Source of the DNA: Bacteroidales bacterium 52_46
GTDB taxonomy: Bacteria > Bacteroidota > Bacteroidia > Bacteroidales > Muribaculaceae
Direction of reading: 5' to 3'
Assembly (NCBI GenBank): GCA_001915385.1
Contig: MNQK01000027.1
Location: 124,001 to 188,000 of the forward strand
DNA: 64,000 bases
Shown: positions 33,728 through 42,169 of the stretch, one piece after another
Layout: every line of letters begins with the position of its first letter
How positions within the stretch are numbered: the stretch's first letter is position 1
Notes under the pieces: generated by a model
Seen by the model: the letters and a program-made list of their open reading frames with translations, nothing else
What the model was told of the DNA's origin: nothing
The model's database searches: none
Translations under genes and position numbers: made by a program

Positions 33728-34392
33728 AATACTTTTGGTGGAAGATGAGCCTGATATGGCCCATAGTAGCGGACACCCTGCGTTCAGAAGGCTACGAAGT
33801 CGTTGTGGCAAGAGACGGAGCTTCCGGGTTGAATAAGTTTACCACCGAAGGCGCCGACCTCGTCATAGCCGATATAATGATGCCGAAGATGGACGGTTTC
33901 GAGATGGCCCGGCTGATACGCCGCAAGTCAGCCGATATACCCATAATTTTTCTGACCGCGAAAAGTGGTATAGACGATGTGGAGCGCGGATTTGACCTTG
34001 GAGCAAACGATTATCTCAGAAAGCCATTTGAACTGCGCGAACTCATGGTGCGCATAAAGGCTCTGCTGCGTTCTGCTTCAAAATCTCCGGTTTCAATATA
34101 TCGTATCGGGCGGTACATATTTGACTCGACAACACAAAGTCTCTCTATTGATAATAGAGAAACTTTGCTGTCCTATATCGAGGCACGATTATTGGAATTG
34201 CTTGCCGCCAATATCGGTATGACCGTAGATGCTTCTGCAATGATGACTGCAATATGGCAACGCGATGACCTCAGTAATCGCAATTCCTTGCACGGTTATA
34301 TTCATAAGCTGCGCCAACTGCTACGCCATGACCCAAGTATTACCATTGTCAATCAACGCTCCTATGGTTATATGCTGACTCTCACGAAGTAG
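33717..34392 (+). pseudogene. OmpR-family response regulator, frameshifted
   Basis: The frame starting at 33717 reads MKNKILLVEDEPDM, a normal receiver start with the acidic pocket, then goes out of frame at about 33759. The next frame continues exactly where a receiver should (PIVADTLRSEGYEVVVARDG, then IADIMMPKMDG with the phospho-Asp codon at 33871). LTAKSG, KPFELREL and a winged-helix output domain (NSLHGYIHKLRQLL) follow, to a stop at 34392. Only one G separates ATG from CCC, so two bases are missing or one is extra. An ATG at 33745 would give a receiver without its first strand. A sequencing error, decay or recoding are all possible. Confidence 0.8.
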
Positions 34393-34414
34393 TGATTAAT
34401 CCAAAATAATTTAG

Positions 34415-34422
34415 TAATTTTG
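34415..34422 (+). promoter_or_regulatory. -7 element of the STAND-TIR operon
   Basis: TAATTTTG matches TAnnTTTG, 78 nt upstream of the ATG at 34501. The operon therefore appears to have its own promoter, independent of the two-component genes. Confidence 0.45.
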
Positions 34423-34500
34423 TATTAAGTTGACGACATTACAAATAGATTGTTCGTCAATGGCATCATCCCGAACTTATTTCTCTTCATAAAGATTATT

Positions 34501-37500
34501 ATGGATTTTAGTGGTATTGCTTCAAGTTTTGTGATCTCGCTGATTGCCGGTTTAGGTAATTCGGTGATCGACCGCGTTATGGATAATCAATCGCTTGAAA
34601 AGCGTATTAATGTATGCTTCCGCAAGGCCGTGGACCGGTGGGATGTAGCCGAAGATATCAAGGATGGTGTCAAGATTAAGGAGCTTGAGCATTTCTTAGC
34701 TCTCGAAAAGTATTTCAAAAATCCAGCAAAAGGAATCAACCCGAAGCTTGGCGAATTGCTCAGGCTATGGATTGATGAATTACGCAATGATCAGATTTGT
34801 TATGACTTTATTATTGAAACCAAGACCGATATTCTGAACTGCAAGTTTGATGATGCTCAAAGGTTGCTTAAAGAGTCGGTACTCTCTTCTTTAGGTGAGA
34901 TCCACGATAATAATCAGCAACTCTTAGCAGGTCAGGATAAGCTGTTTGCTGGTCAGAAGACTATTTCCGATGGATTGGAAAAATTATTGGAACCGAAGAA
35001 TCTCATTCCCGCAGTGAAGCAGGATTCAGGGGTAGCTGTATATGTGAACCAGAACTGTGGCATTATCAATGTCAATATTCCTAAGGAGTCCCATGTCGAG
35101 GATATAGAGAAGGCTTTTAATGACATGTCGCCACTGAAGCATGAGTTCCCCTCTATCAAGCCGGAAATAAAACGGAAAGAAGAAGAGCAGATTATCAATT
35201 GGATTGAAGCTGCAGCCGATAAGGAGGGACCCAAACGAGTGGGGTTTATTGTAGGAGCGCCCGGCATAGGCAAGACTGCACTGACAAATGTTGTATATAA
35301 TCGTCTTAAGAATCATCAGGATTATGTAGTATGGGGTTTCAAAGTTGATTTGGTGAAGTTTGACGATATTTCCGACATTGAGAACAAGATGCGCATCCAC
35401 ATTAGTTTGGTAGAAGCCGTGCGGCGGTGTGCGGCGGTGAAGAAACGAGTGGTGGTAATAGTCGACCAGATTGACGCTCTGTCACTGTCGCTATCGTCCG
35501 ACCGTTCGCCGCTGTCATCGATTGCAACATTCATTAAAGATATCAGCCGTATATCAAACGTCAGAGTATTGGTGTCATGCCGCGAGTTTGACCTTGAGTA
35601 CGACAGCACTCTCAGCTCCATATATTCTTATTCGTTCGGTGCTGAGAAATGGCATATCAATCGGTTCAGTGCCGACGAAGTGAAGCAGGTGCTCCTACAG
35701 AATGGTGTGCCGTCAGAGATGAGCGCACAGGACCTTGAGGCTTTGGGCACCCCCCAGATGCTGGAGGCTTTTCTGAAAGTCAAATCGCTGAATCTACCCT
35801 GTGGGTCAGAACCAGCCTCGCTCAACTTCAATTCTCTATATGATGTCCTCTGGGACGAGCACATCATGAAGGCCAAGAGTCACAACACCGACAGTAATAG
35901 GCTTTTGGCTTGTATCGATATGGTTGTGGATGCGATGCATGCCGAACAGAAAATCAGCATCCCTTCCGCACGAATAGAATCAAAATATTCAAATGAGGTT
36001 AGCTATCTATGTACCGAAGGGTTTCTGCGTAAATCGGAACATCAACTACAATTCACCCACCAGACATGGTTCGATTATGCCTATGCCCGCAGGTTCTGTG
36101 ACACCCACAAGCAGATTATTGATGAACTTCAGGGTAAGCATCAGGGCCTCTTTGTGCGTTCGCAGGTTAATTCTGTAATGACCTATCTGCGCACACACGA
36201 CCACAGTGACTATGTCTTCACCCTGAAGAAGATTTTATTTGATGTGGGCGCAGACGGAAAGCCTTCAATCCGTTTCCATCTTAAATCACTTGCACTGTCT
36301 GGACTTTTCTACCAACCCAATCCCAAACCTGCCGAGAAAAGGCTTGTCGAAATAATACTCTCAACGGAAAACTCGTTAGGAATGGTGGCTCTTAAAGCTG
36401 TTAATACGCCGGAATGGGCGGATGTAGTGTTGTCGGCACTTCAGAAATATGATGAATGGAGTGCAAGCCCGAAAGCCTACCGCGCTGCGTTTCTCGACAA
36501 TCTTAGCGCATTAGAATTTAATTATTCCGACTATTTTTTCAGCGCCATGAGAGAGTTGCTGAATGTCTGTAGCGAAGATGAGATAGAAGCAGTAATGTCG
36601 CAGCTATATTTCCGGAACATCACGTCTCCTCCCGTCAAGACCTATGCATTCTACACTGAACTAGTAAAACGCTATCCCGATAAGATATACGCGTCACTAT
36701 TGGCAAACATGGTCAGTGAATATCCCGATTTTGTTGCCGCTGAGATGGTCAAAGCCATCAGGCTGATTGTGGCAAACCGCAAATCACAATATACTTCGCA
36801 TTTCGGTGCTGACCATGAACTCAATGAAGTATTCAAGCTGCTCGAGCAAAGTAAACCCGATACGGCTCTGTCCATGTGCATTGAAGCTCTCAATTGTATC
36901 TCGGAAGACACGGCATGGGAAGTGCAACTGCGGGATGTTAAAACAAGCAAGCTATTCCACGAGTATGTCCGTAATTTAAATCCGGACATGGATTATGAAC
37001 TGCCGGATTTCCTCTTCAACCACATCATAAATACATTGAAACGACGACTCGATGTCGGCGAAGATATCACAACATATCTGCATATTCTCATCGACTCCAG
37101 GATTGAGCCGATGGTATATGCCGGGCTTTGTGTTCTCGCTGATAATCCGAGTTTGTTCAAAGATATAGCATACGATACGCTCATAAACAGTGAATTCATC
37201 AACGACACAACTTCCTGGGTAGAATATGGCATTTGCAATGTGCTGAGAGTTACATTCCCTGAGTTCGATGCGGCGCATCAGAAGGCGGTTGTCAATGCTA
37301 TCATGAAGGTCAATAACCCAATGGACACCAAAATATGCTATGAGAAGAATTTGAAAAATCGACTTGAATATGGGAATCCACTCACATATGAAGGTCTGCA
37401 TCGGGGCACTTTGCTTAATGCAATTGATGAGAACATACTTAAGAAGATCTCGTTAGAAGCCTTCCATGAATTGGGTAGACTGCGCAGAAAATTCAAGAGT

Positions 37501-38943
37501 CTGGATAACCACCGACCCTGTTCAATGCAGACATTCTGCGGTTGGCAGTCGTTAGAGCAATCAGCCATTACGCATATGTCGCTCGATGCCTGGCGCACAT
37601 CGATGCAGACATACAATACGAACAATCACATAGATTTTGAGACTCCAACTCTTACCGGGCAGGCAAATGTATTCAAGAATGAAGTCACACATAATCCGGA
37701 CAAGTTCTTCAAGTTTATTATTGATATTATAGACGACGATGACATTATGATGGATTACCCTATAGCTGGGTTGCATGGCCTACTCGATGCTGAACGGTTA
37801 GATCTCGCAGAGCAAGTAATGATTGAAATTGTAAAATGGATTGGGAATAATCTTGAGCGCACCGACCGTAATTTTACCGTTCATTCACTACTCTTCGCTT
37901 TTACGGATAGAATTCCCAATAAAGTTTTACCGCAGGTCTTTTTTGATTTCCTTTGCCGCGTTGTATGTGAGAAGGATGACCGCAACGATGCTACAAACCT
38001 AAATGAAGGTCGTATTGAAATAGACGCAATAAACCGCACACGTGGTCACGCTGCCTATAATCTTGTAGAGTGTCAGCAATATCCGCAATATTCGTCAAGG
38101 ATATTTGATATTCTTGAACAAATATCGCCAACTGCCAACGTAACAACTCGTGCCGCAATTCTACTGAATTTCGCGTTGCTCAATAATATCGACAAAAACC
38201 GTAGTGTGAAGCTATTCAAAGTTCTCACAGCGGACTATGACCCAAGACTGATGGCGATGCCGCTACATAATCTGAATCCATTGCTCTACTATATTAATTA
38301 TGCTATAGATGAGCTGATTGACTATTTTGAGCATGCAATAACAACATCTGGCGGTCGTAAGACAGCATCGGTAATATTATGGCTCGCGTGGTACCGCCAT
38401 CAGAACAAGATGGCGAAAGACATTCTAGACAGGGCCGTTAAGAATATTGATGCTCAGGTGGCACTGATTACATTCTTCGTGCAGCAGAACATGTATGAAG
38501 CTACGGCCATTGATTACATTTTGCAGTTTGTAGATGTCGATGAGCCATCGACTGAATTAGCACAGAGCTTTGATACGTTGTTCCGGCATCTGCCGGCAAA
38601 AAAGAATGCTGCGTGGGAAATGGTCAGGAAATATGCAGGCTCAAAGATGGTTCTCCTGCAATGCGAGGGATATCTTGCTTTCCTCAATAAATTAGCGGCT
38701 ATTAATCCCGAGCTTACGCTGGAATGCATAACCCGATGTGCCGCCGTGGTACCGTCCAATACCCGTGCTATTGAAGCCGTAACTGATGTTGTGCTAAAGA
38801 CTTATAACAGCATCCGCAAATATGACGATCCCGAAATGCGCCCCGAATTAGAACAGGCCATGGATATTCTTGATAAAGTAATCGAGCAGAACCACGGCTT
38901 TGCCAACATAAAAAAATTCATCCATCAGCTCGACAATGATTGA
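34501..38943 (+). CDS. Large STAND-like P-loop NTPase (predicted defence sensor)
   Basis: 1480 residues. An N-terminal helical region of about 165 residues begins with a hydrophobic helix (FVISLIAGLGNSVI) and contains heptad-like QQLLAGQDKLFAGQ. A short Asn-rich beta motif follows (AVYVNQNCGIINVNI, about 178-192), then the NTPase. Walker A is VGAPGIGKT with Lys258, Walker B is VVIVDQIDAL (about 318-327), and VRVLVSCREFD serves as sensor. A winged-helix-like segment (FLRKSEHQLQFTHQTWFDYA) follows. About 900 residues of helical repeats form the C-terminus, probably the recognition region. This layout is that of STAND/Avs-type ATPases. An upstream in-frame TTG (34450) was rejected in favour of the ATG. 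Coupling to a TIR gene suggests abortive defence. Confidence 0.85.
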   Translation: MDFSGIASSFVISLIAGLGNSVIDRVMDNQSLEKRINVCFRKAVDRWDVAEDIKDGVKIKELEHFLALEKYFKNPAKGINPKLGELLRLWIDELRNDQICYDFIIETKTDILNCKFDDAQRLLKESVLSSLGEIHDNNQQLLAGQDKLFAGQKTISDGLEKLLEPKNLIPAVKQDSGVAVYVNQNCGIINVNIPKESHVEDIEKAFNDMSPLKHEFPSIKPEIKRKEEEQIINWIEAAADKEGPKRVGFIVGAPGIGKTALTNVVYNRLKNHQDYVVWGFKVDLVKFDDISDIENKMRIHISLVEAVRRCAAVKKRVVVIVDQIDALSLSLSSDRSPLSSIATFIKDISRISNVRVLVSCREFDLEYDSTLSSIYSYSFGAEKWHINRFSADEVKQVLLQNGVPSEMSAQDLEALGTPQMLEAFLKVKSLNLPCGSEPASLNFNSLYDVLWDEHIMKAKSHNTDSNRLLACIDMVVDAMHAEQKISIPSARIESKYSNEVSYLCTEGFLRKSEHQLQFTHQTWFDYAYARRFCDTHKQIIDELQGKHQGLFVRSQVNSVMTYLRTHDHSDYVFTLKKILFDVGADGKPSIRFHLKSLALSGLFYQPNPKPAEKRLVEIILSTENSLGMVALKAVNTPEWADVVLSALQKYDEWSASPKAYRAAFLDNLSALEFNYSDYFFSAMRELLNVCSEDEIEAVMSQLYFRNITSPPVKTYAFYTELVKRYPDKIYASLLANMVSEYPDFVAAEMVKAIRLIVANRKSQYTSHFGADHELNEVFKLLEQSKPDTALSMCIEALNCISEDTAWEVQLRDVKTSKLFHEYVRNLNPDMDYELPDFLFNHIINTLKRRLDVGEDITTYLHILIDSRIEPMVYAGLCVLADNPSLFKDIAYDTLINSEFINDTTSWVEYGICNVLRVTFPEFDAAHQKAVVNAIMKVNNPMDTKICYEKNLKNRLEYGNPLTYEGLHRGTLLNAIDENILKKISLEAFHELGRLRRKFKSLDNHRPCSMQTFCGWQSLEQSAITHMSLDAWRTSMQTYNTNNHIDFETPTLTGQANVFKNEVTHNPDKFFKFIIDIIDDDDIMMDYPIAGLHGLLDAERLDLAEQVMIEIVKWIGNNLERTDRNFTVHSLLFAFTDRIPNKVLPQVFFDFLCRVVCEKDDRNDATNLNEGRIEIDAINRTRGHAAYNLVECQQYPQYSSRIFDILEQISPTANVTTRAAILLNFALLNNIDKNRSVKLFKVLTADYDPRLMAMPLHNLNPLLYYINYAIDELIDYFEHAITTSGGRKTASVILWLAWYRHQNKMAKDILDRAVKNIDAQVALITFFVQQNMYEATAIDYILQFVDVDEPSTELAQSFDTLFRHLPAKKNAAWEMVRKYAGSKMVLLQCEGYLAFLNKLAAINPELTLECITRCAAVVPSNTRAIEAVTDVVLKTYNSIRKYDDPEMRPELEQAMDILDKVIEQNHGFANIKKFIHQLDND

Positions 38944-40072
38944 CGGCAAGACATACTTAACTCTTCGTCAGTCACTCGAACTGCTATGGCGTCAAGGGGG
39001 AATCTTCATGATTGATTCCATCCTAAGTAATGCTCATGTTGAAGAATACTGTAACAATGAGGGTATTCAATATATACCAGTCAGCATCAATTCATGGAGT
39101 AAATCTTTATTGCAGATACTCAACGACAGCGGCGCCTTCCAGAATATTGACTTTGGCATTTTTCTTGCTAAGCATCAACAAGAAGAGGATGCTTTAGTCA
39201 ATATCTTTGCAATGTTGGGGAAAAAGCGCAGAATATTGCTTCATTTCGAGGCCAATGATTACTTTCCGATGCATCAGGGCGGAATGAGAGCTCTTTATAA
39301 CGCTCTCATTCCCCTCAGAGGTTCAATTGCGGCTATATGCATCCACGACTCATACAATAACTCCATGGTAAAAAGAATCAATTTAACCTTTATGAATAAA
39401 ATAGTTTACGTCAGCTACAAGCACAATGAAGCTACCGACAGCCGTATTCAGGCGATTATCAATGGCCTGGTAACTAATCATATCAATTATTCCATTGACA
39501 AGGAACATGTGGGATATCGCGATAGTATCCGCAAATACGAGGAAGAAATAGGTCAAGGCGCGAGAATAATAGTAGTCATTACAGACGACTATTTGGAATC
39601 GCCTCACTGCATGTACGAACTCACGCAAATATGGAAAAATAAGAATGTCAAGGAACGAGTGTTCCCGATAATAGACATAGAAAAATATCCTCGGGATTCA
39701 GAAGGTTTGCTCAAGTCTAAAGCATACTGGACAAATGAACGATCAAAAAAATGCGCATTACTTGCTAAGGAAACCGGAAGCATTGAACTGCTTCAACGAG
39801 AACTCGCTGACATCAACGACATCATAGACAACATAAATAACGTCTGGACTTATATTCACGATATCAATAGTCTTGACATGATGACTTTGACTAAGGATAA
39901 CGCACAATACCTGATGGATCAGATTAAGGAATCGTTTGCAACCGAAAAAGCAGGCACAAACCTGCAGACAAACAATCTTACGGATATCAACGGCACTTCA
40001 CCTTATGTTGCTCAGAATGGAAACACAAATCTAAATATCGGCAACAATTATGGCATCATCAACCTCAGATAA
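38936..40072 (+). CDS. TIR-domain protein, partner of the STAND-like NTPase
   Basis: 378 residues. The N-terminal ~150 form an alpha/beta domain I do not recognise (LTLRQSLELLWRQGGIFMID, IDFGIFLAK, RRILLHFEANDYFP). A TIR domain follows (about 155-290): NKIVYVSYKHNEATD, GARIIVVITDDYLESPHCMYEL and ERVFPIIDIEKYP. Glu228 in SPHCMYEL is at the position of the catalytic Glu of NAD-cleaving TIR domains. The C-terminus, YVAQNGNTNLNIGNNYGIIN, resembles the Asn-rich motif of the NTPase. The start lies 8 nt inside the NTPase gene, so the two are co-translated. NADase activity is inferred from the motif. Confidence 0.83.
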   Translation: MIDGKTYLTLRQSLELLWRQGGIFMIDSILSNAHVEEYCNNEGIQYIPVSINSWSKSLLQILNDSGAFQNIDFGIFLAKHQQEEDALVNIFAMLGKKRRILLHFEANDYFPMHQGGMRALYNALIPLRGSIAAICIHDSYNNSMVKRINLTFMNKIVYVSYKHNEATDSRIQAIINGLVTNHINYSIDKEHVGYRDSIRKYEEEIGQGARIIVVITDDYLESPHCMYELTQIWKNKNVKERVFPIIDIEKYPRDSEGLLKSKAYWTNERSKKCALLAKETGSIELLQRELADINDIIDNINNVWTYIHDINSLDMMTLTKDNAQYLMDQIKESFATEKAGTNLQTNNLTDINGTSPYVAQNGNTNLNIGNNYGIINLR

Positions 40073-40191
40073 ACCATTACTTGACAAGCGGGTAGACAAT
40101 AACTAAAAGACAAATATCATACTGAATATGGAGATCTCCTCCCTTAATTGTAAAACCTAAAATAATTTATTTGCACTTCTTGGAAGAATAA

Positions 40192-41106
40192 ATGAAGCAC
40201 CTTTATATCATTGGGAACGGCTTCGACATTTTTACGGGCCTTCATACAAGCTATGCGAATTTTAAGGGATGGCTTGAGCGCGAATATGTTTTTGTATATG
40301 AAAATATGAAAGCTGCTTATAACATGGATGGCGAATGGTGGAATGATTTTGAAGTGAATCTTGGAGAACTTAACGTACACCAGTTTGTCAGTAATTTTAC
40401 GCCACCTGAGAAATCTAAAGAAGAAATCATTCGACAAATTGAAGAACGGAGAATACAACAACAATTTAACGAATCACATCCGAATCTTCATTATGAGTCT
40501 CCATGTGCAAATCGGCTCCGGGGATTATTAGATATTTTGCAATATTGTTTTGAGAGATGGGTTGATGATTGCCAAAAAATGATTACCGACCCCATATACA
40601 CTCATATTGAAAAAGATGATTCATACTATATCAATTTCAATTATACTGATACTCTTGAGTGGCTGTATGAGATTCCCGATGAAAGGGTGTTACATATCCA
40701 TGGGAGAGCATCTAAACACGATAGGTTGATATTTGGACATAATAAATATCTTCATGGAGAAACAAATGATGGAATTGATGTAGATCAGACCTGCATGGAG
40801 TTGTCTCGGTATCAAAAGAATCCATTTGAGTATATCTTTAAGCATCGAGACTTACCGAATATACTTTCACAAGTGGAATTTGTTCATGTCTATGGGCTTT
40901 CGCTTTCCCCAGTCGATGAAGACTACATTGATTGGATTGAGAAGAATACGCCTCAGGATTGCAAATGGGAATTCAGCTGGTTTACAGAAAAGGATAAGCT
41001 CCGACTTGAAAAGTTCGTACTTAATCATTGGCGTATAAAAGACCGATACAGATTGATGCAATTAGAGCCCATCAATAAAGAAGGAATAAAAAACGGAGAG
41101 CAGTAG
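40192..41106 (+). CDS. abiH: AbiH-family abortive-infection protein
   Basis: A 304-residue protein with the AbiH signature: LYIIGNGFDIFTGLHTSYANF at the N-terminus, NFNYTDTLEWLY in the middle, LHIHGRASKHDRLIFGHN, and FVHVYGLSLSPVDEDYIDWI near the C-terminus. AbiH was first described in lactococci as a phage-resistance protein; its mechanism remains unclear, though the first motif suggests nucleotide binding. It lies 120 nt after the TIR gene, last before the element's right end, as is usual for cargo defence genes. Confidence 0.9.
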   Translation: MKHLYIIGNGFDIFTGLHTSYANFKGWLEREYVFVYENMKAAYNMDGEWWNDFEVNLGELNVHQFVSNFTPPEKSKEEIIRQIEERRIQQQFNESHPNLHYESPCANRLRGLLDILQYCFERWVDDCQKMITDPIYTHIEKDDSYYINFNYTDTLEWLYEIPDERVLHIHGRASKHDRLIFGHNKYLHGETNDGIDVDQTCMELSRYQKNPFEYIFKHRDLPNILSQVEFVHVYGLSLSPVDEDYIDWIEKNTPQDCKWEFSWFTEKDKLRLEKFVLNHWRIKDRYRLMQLEPINKEGIKNGEQ

Positions 41107-41112
41107 CGTTTT

Positions 41113-41139
41113 ATCGCCTTTTATAGCAAAGTTTGTTTG
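41113..41139 (+). repeat. Element-end repeat, right inner copy
   Basis: ATCGCCTTTTATAGCAAAGT then TTGTTTG matches 21194-21220 at 23 of 27 positions, in direct orientation, just inside the proposed right boundary. Confidence 0.55.
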
Positions 41140-41190
41140 TGCGCTAAACGGTAAAATGGCATAAAACGCTGACAATCAAGTGCTCCAGCT

Positions 41191-41215
41191 CTTTTCAACG
41201 AGAACGAGTACTAAG
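41191..41215 (+). other. Putative attR: displaced 3' end of a DUF2795 gene
   Basis: The codons read LFNENEY and stop, the ending of the DUF2795 family, without the rest of the gene upstream. The 25 bases match the end of the intact gene at 21096-21120 in 21 positions. This is best explained as the chromosomal gene end displaced by integration. Confidence 0.6.
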
Positions 41216-41244
41216 CATCGATTTACACAATCAACAATCTAATA

Positions 41245-41290
41245 ATCAGCCATATAAACAATGGAAATTTGTTTGTAGGGCTGATATTTT
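41245..41290 (+). terminator. Terminator following the displaced gene end
   Basis: ATCAGCC (41245-41251) pairs with GGCTGAT (41279-41285) around a loop with AAATTTGTTTGT, then ATTTTTAT. The layout matches the terminator at 21151-21193, supporting the duplicated-target interpretation. Confidence 0.6.
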
Positions 41291-41307
41291 TATACTATAT
41301 AGTGGTG

Positions 41308-41340
41308 TTTTATCGCCTCAGATGGTAAAATTTGTTTGTA
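41308..41340 (+). repeat. Outer relative of the element-end repeat
   Basis: TTTTATCGCCTCAGATGG, then AAAATTTGTTTGTA, shares the TTTTATCGCC and TTTGTTTG blocks with 41113-41139 and 21194-21220. The rest of 41107-41527 holds no gene. Confidence 0.45.
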
Positions 41341-41527
41341 TTTGGGCAGCAAAATCTGCTATTGTTTGTATATAATCCGATCCAACAAATATTAGTGGGA
41401 ATATAGATTGCCCAATCGGAACTTTTAAGGGAGCTAAGCAACTTTTTATGGTTGCGAATGATAAATGCAACCTATTTTAGTTGCCCATTTCAGTGGAAAT
41501 GCTTATATTTACACAAAATTTAAGAAT

Positions 41528-42169
41528 ATGAAAATTGGAGCGATAATAACTGGCGATATTGTGGATTCCACAAAAATGGCTACAGAGGAGCGCAAATCAA
41601 TGTTGCTTATGCTGCAATCCCTACCGGAATTGCTGTCGACATTTACAAAAATCGATTTAGAAATTTTTCGTGGGGACAGCTTTCAGATTAGGGTTTTGGA
41701 CCCCATTGATTCATTAAAGGTTGCGCTCGCCATACGCGCCCATATCCGTTCCTTTAAGTTTGCCGAGCACAACCGCCAATGGGATGCCCGCATGGCAATT
41801 GGTGTCGGAACTGTGGAATTTGAAAATAGCACTATTGCAACGAGTGACGGCGAGGCGTATCGTTCCTCCGGCAGGAGGCTTGATTCCATTGGTAAGTATC
41901 GGCTTACAATAGAAACGCCTTGGAAAGAGGTAAACAAAGAGTTGCGAGTCTCGACTGCTTTTGCCGACGACATCATTTCCGGATGGACCCAGAGCCAAAG
42001 CCGAGTCATTTTTCAAAGCTTGACTACCAGTCTCACTCATGCCGAAATAGGGAGTATACTCGGAATTACTCGGCAGATGGTTGACAAGGCACTGAGAGCA
42101 GGTAAGGAAGATTTAATAAATTTGTATATCAACAGATTTGAGGAACTGATTAAGGAACGACTCGGATGA
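41528..42169 (+). CDS. SatD-family protein
   Basis: 213 residues. The N-terminal part (MKIGAIITGDIVDSTKM, EIFRGDSFQIRV, DARMAIGVGTVEF, YRSSGRRLD) has the layout of the SatD family, which resembles nucleotide-cyclase-like folds. A C-terminal helix-turn-helix (LTHAEIGSILGITRQMVDKA) indicates DNA binding. Function is unknown; a regulatory role is inferred. The ATG at 41528 begins the conserved block. It overlaps the DUF3307 gene by 4 nt (ATGA), a pairing I recall as common in Bacteroidetes. Confidence 0.8.
   Translation: MKIGAIITGDIVDSTKMATEERKSMLLMLQSLPELLSTFTKIDLEIFRGDSFQIRVLDPIDSLKVALAIRAHIRSFKFAEHNRQWDARMAIGVGTVEFENSTIATSDGEAYRSSGRRLDSIGKYRLTIETPWKEVNKELRVSTAFADDIISGWTQSQSRVIFQSLTTSLTHAEIGSILGITRQMVDKALRAGKEDLINLYINRFEELIKERLG

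Larger units (their letters stand above)
21096..41215 (+). mobile_element. Integrated mobilizable element (~20 kb) with defence cargo
   Basis: The left edge is the 3' end of the DUF2795 gene and the right edge a diverged duplicate of the same 3' end (21 of 25 bases equal). Each is followed by a similar hairpin terminator and a TTTATYGCC...TTTGTTTG motif. Between them lie a tyrosine recombinase next to the left edge, an HTH protein, a DUF5906-type helicase and a MobV relaxase. There are no recognisable conjugation (Tra) genes, so it should depend on another element for transfer. Cargo: a RhuM/PLD-like protein, a TonB receptor/GLPGLI/propeller cluster with a two-component system, and a STAND-TIR pair plus AbiH. 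The DNA is visibly more AT-rich than the flanks. Exact ends are inferred. Confidence 0.72.
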
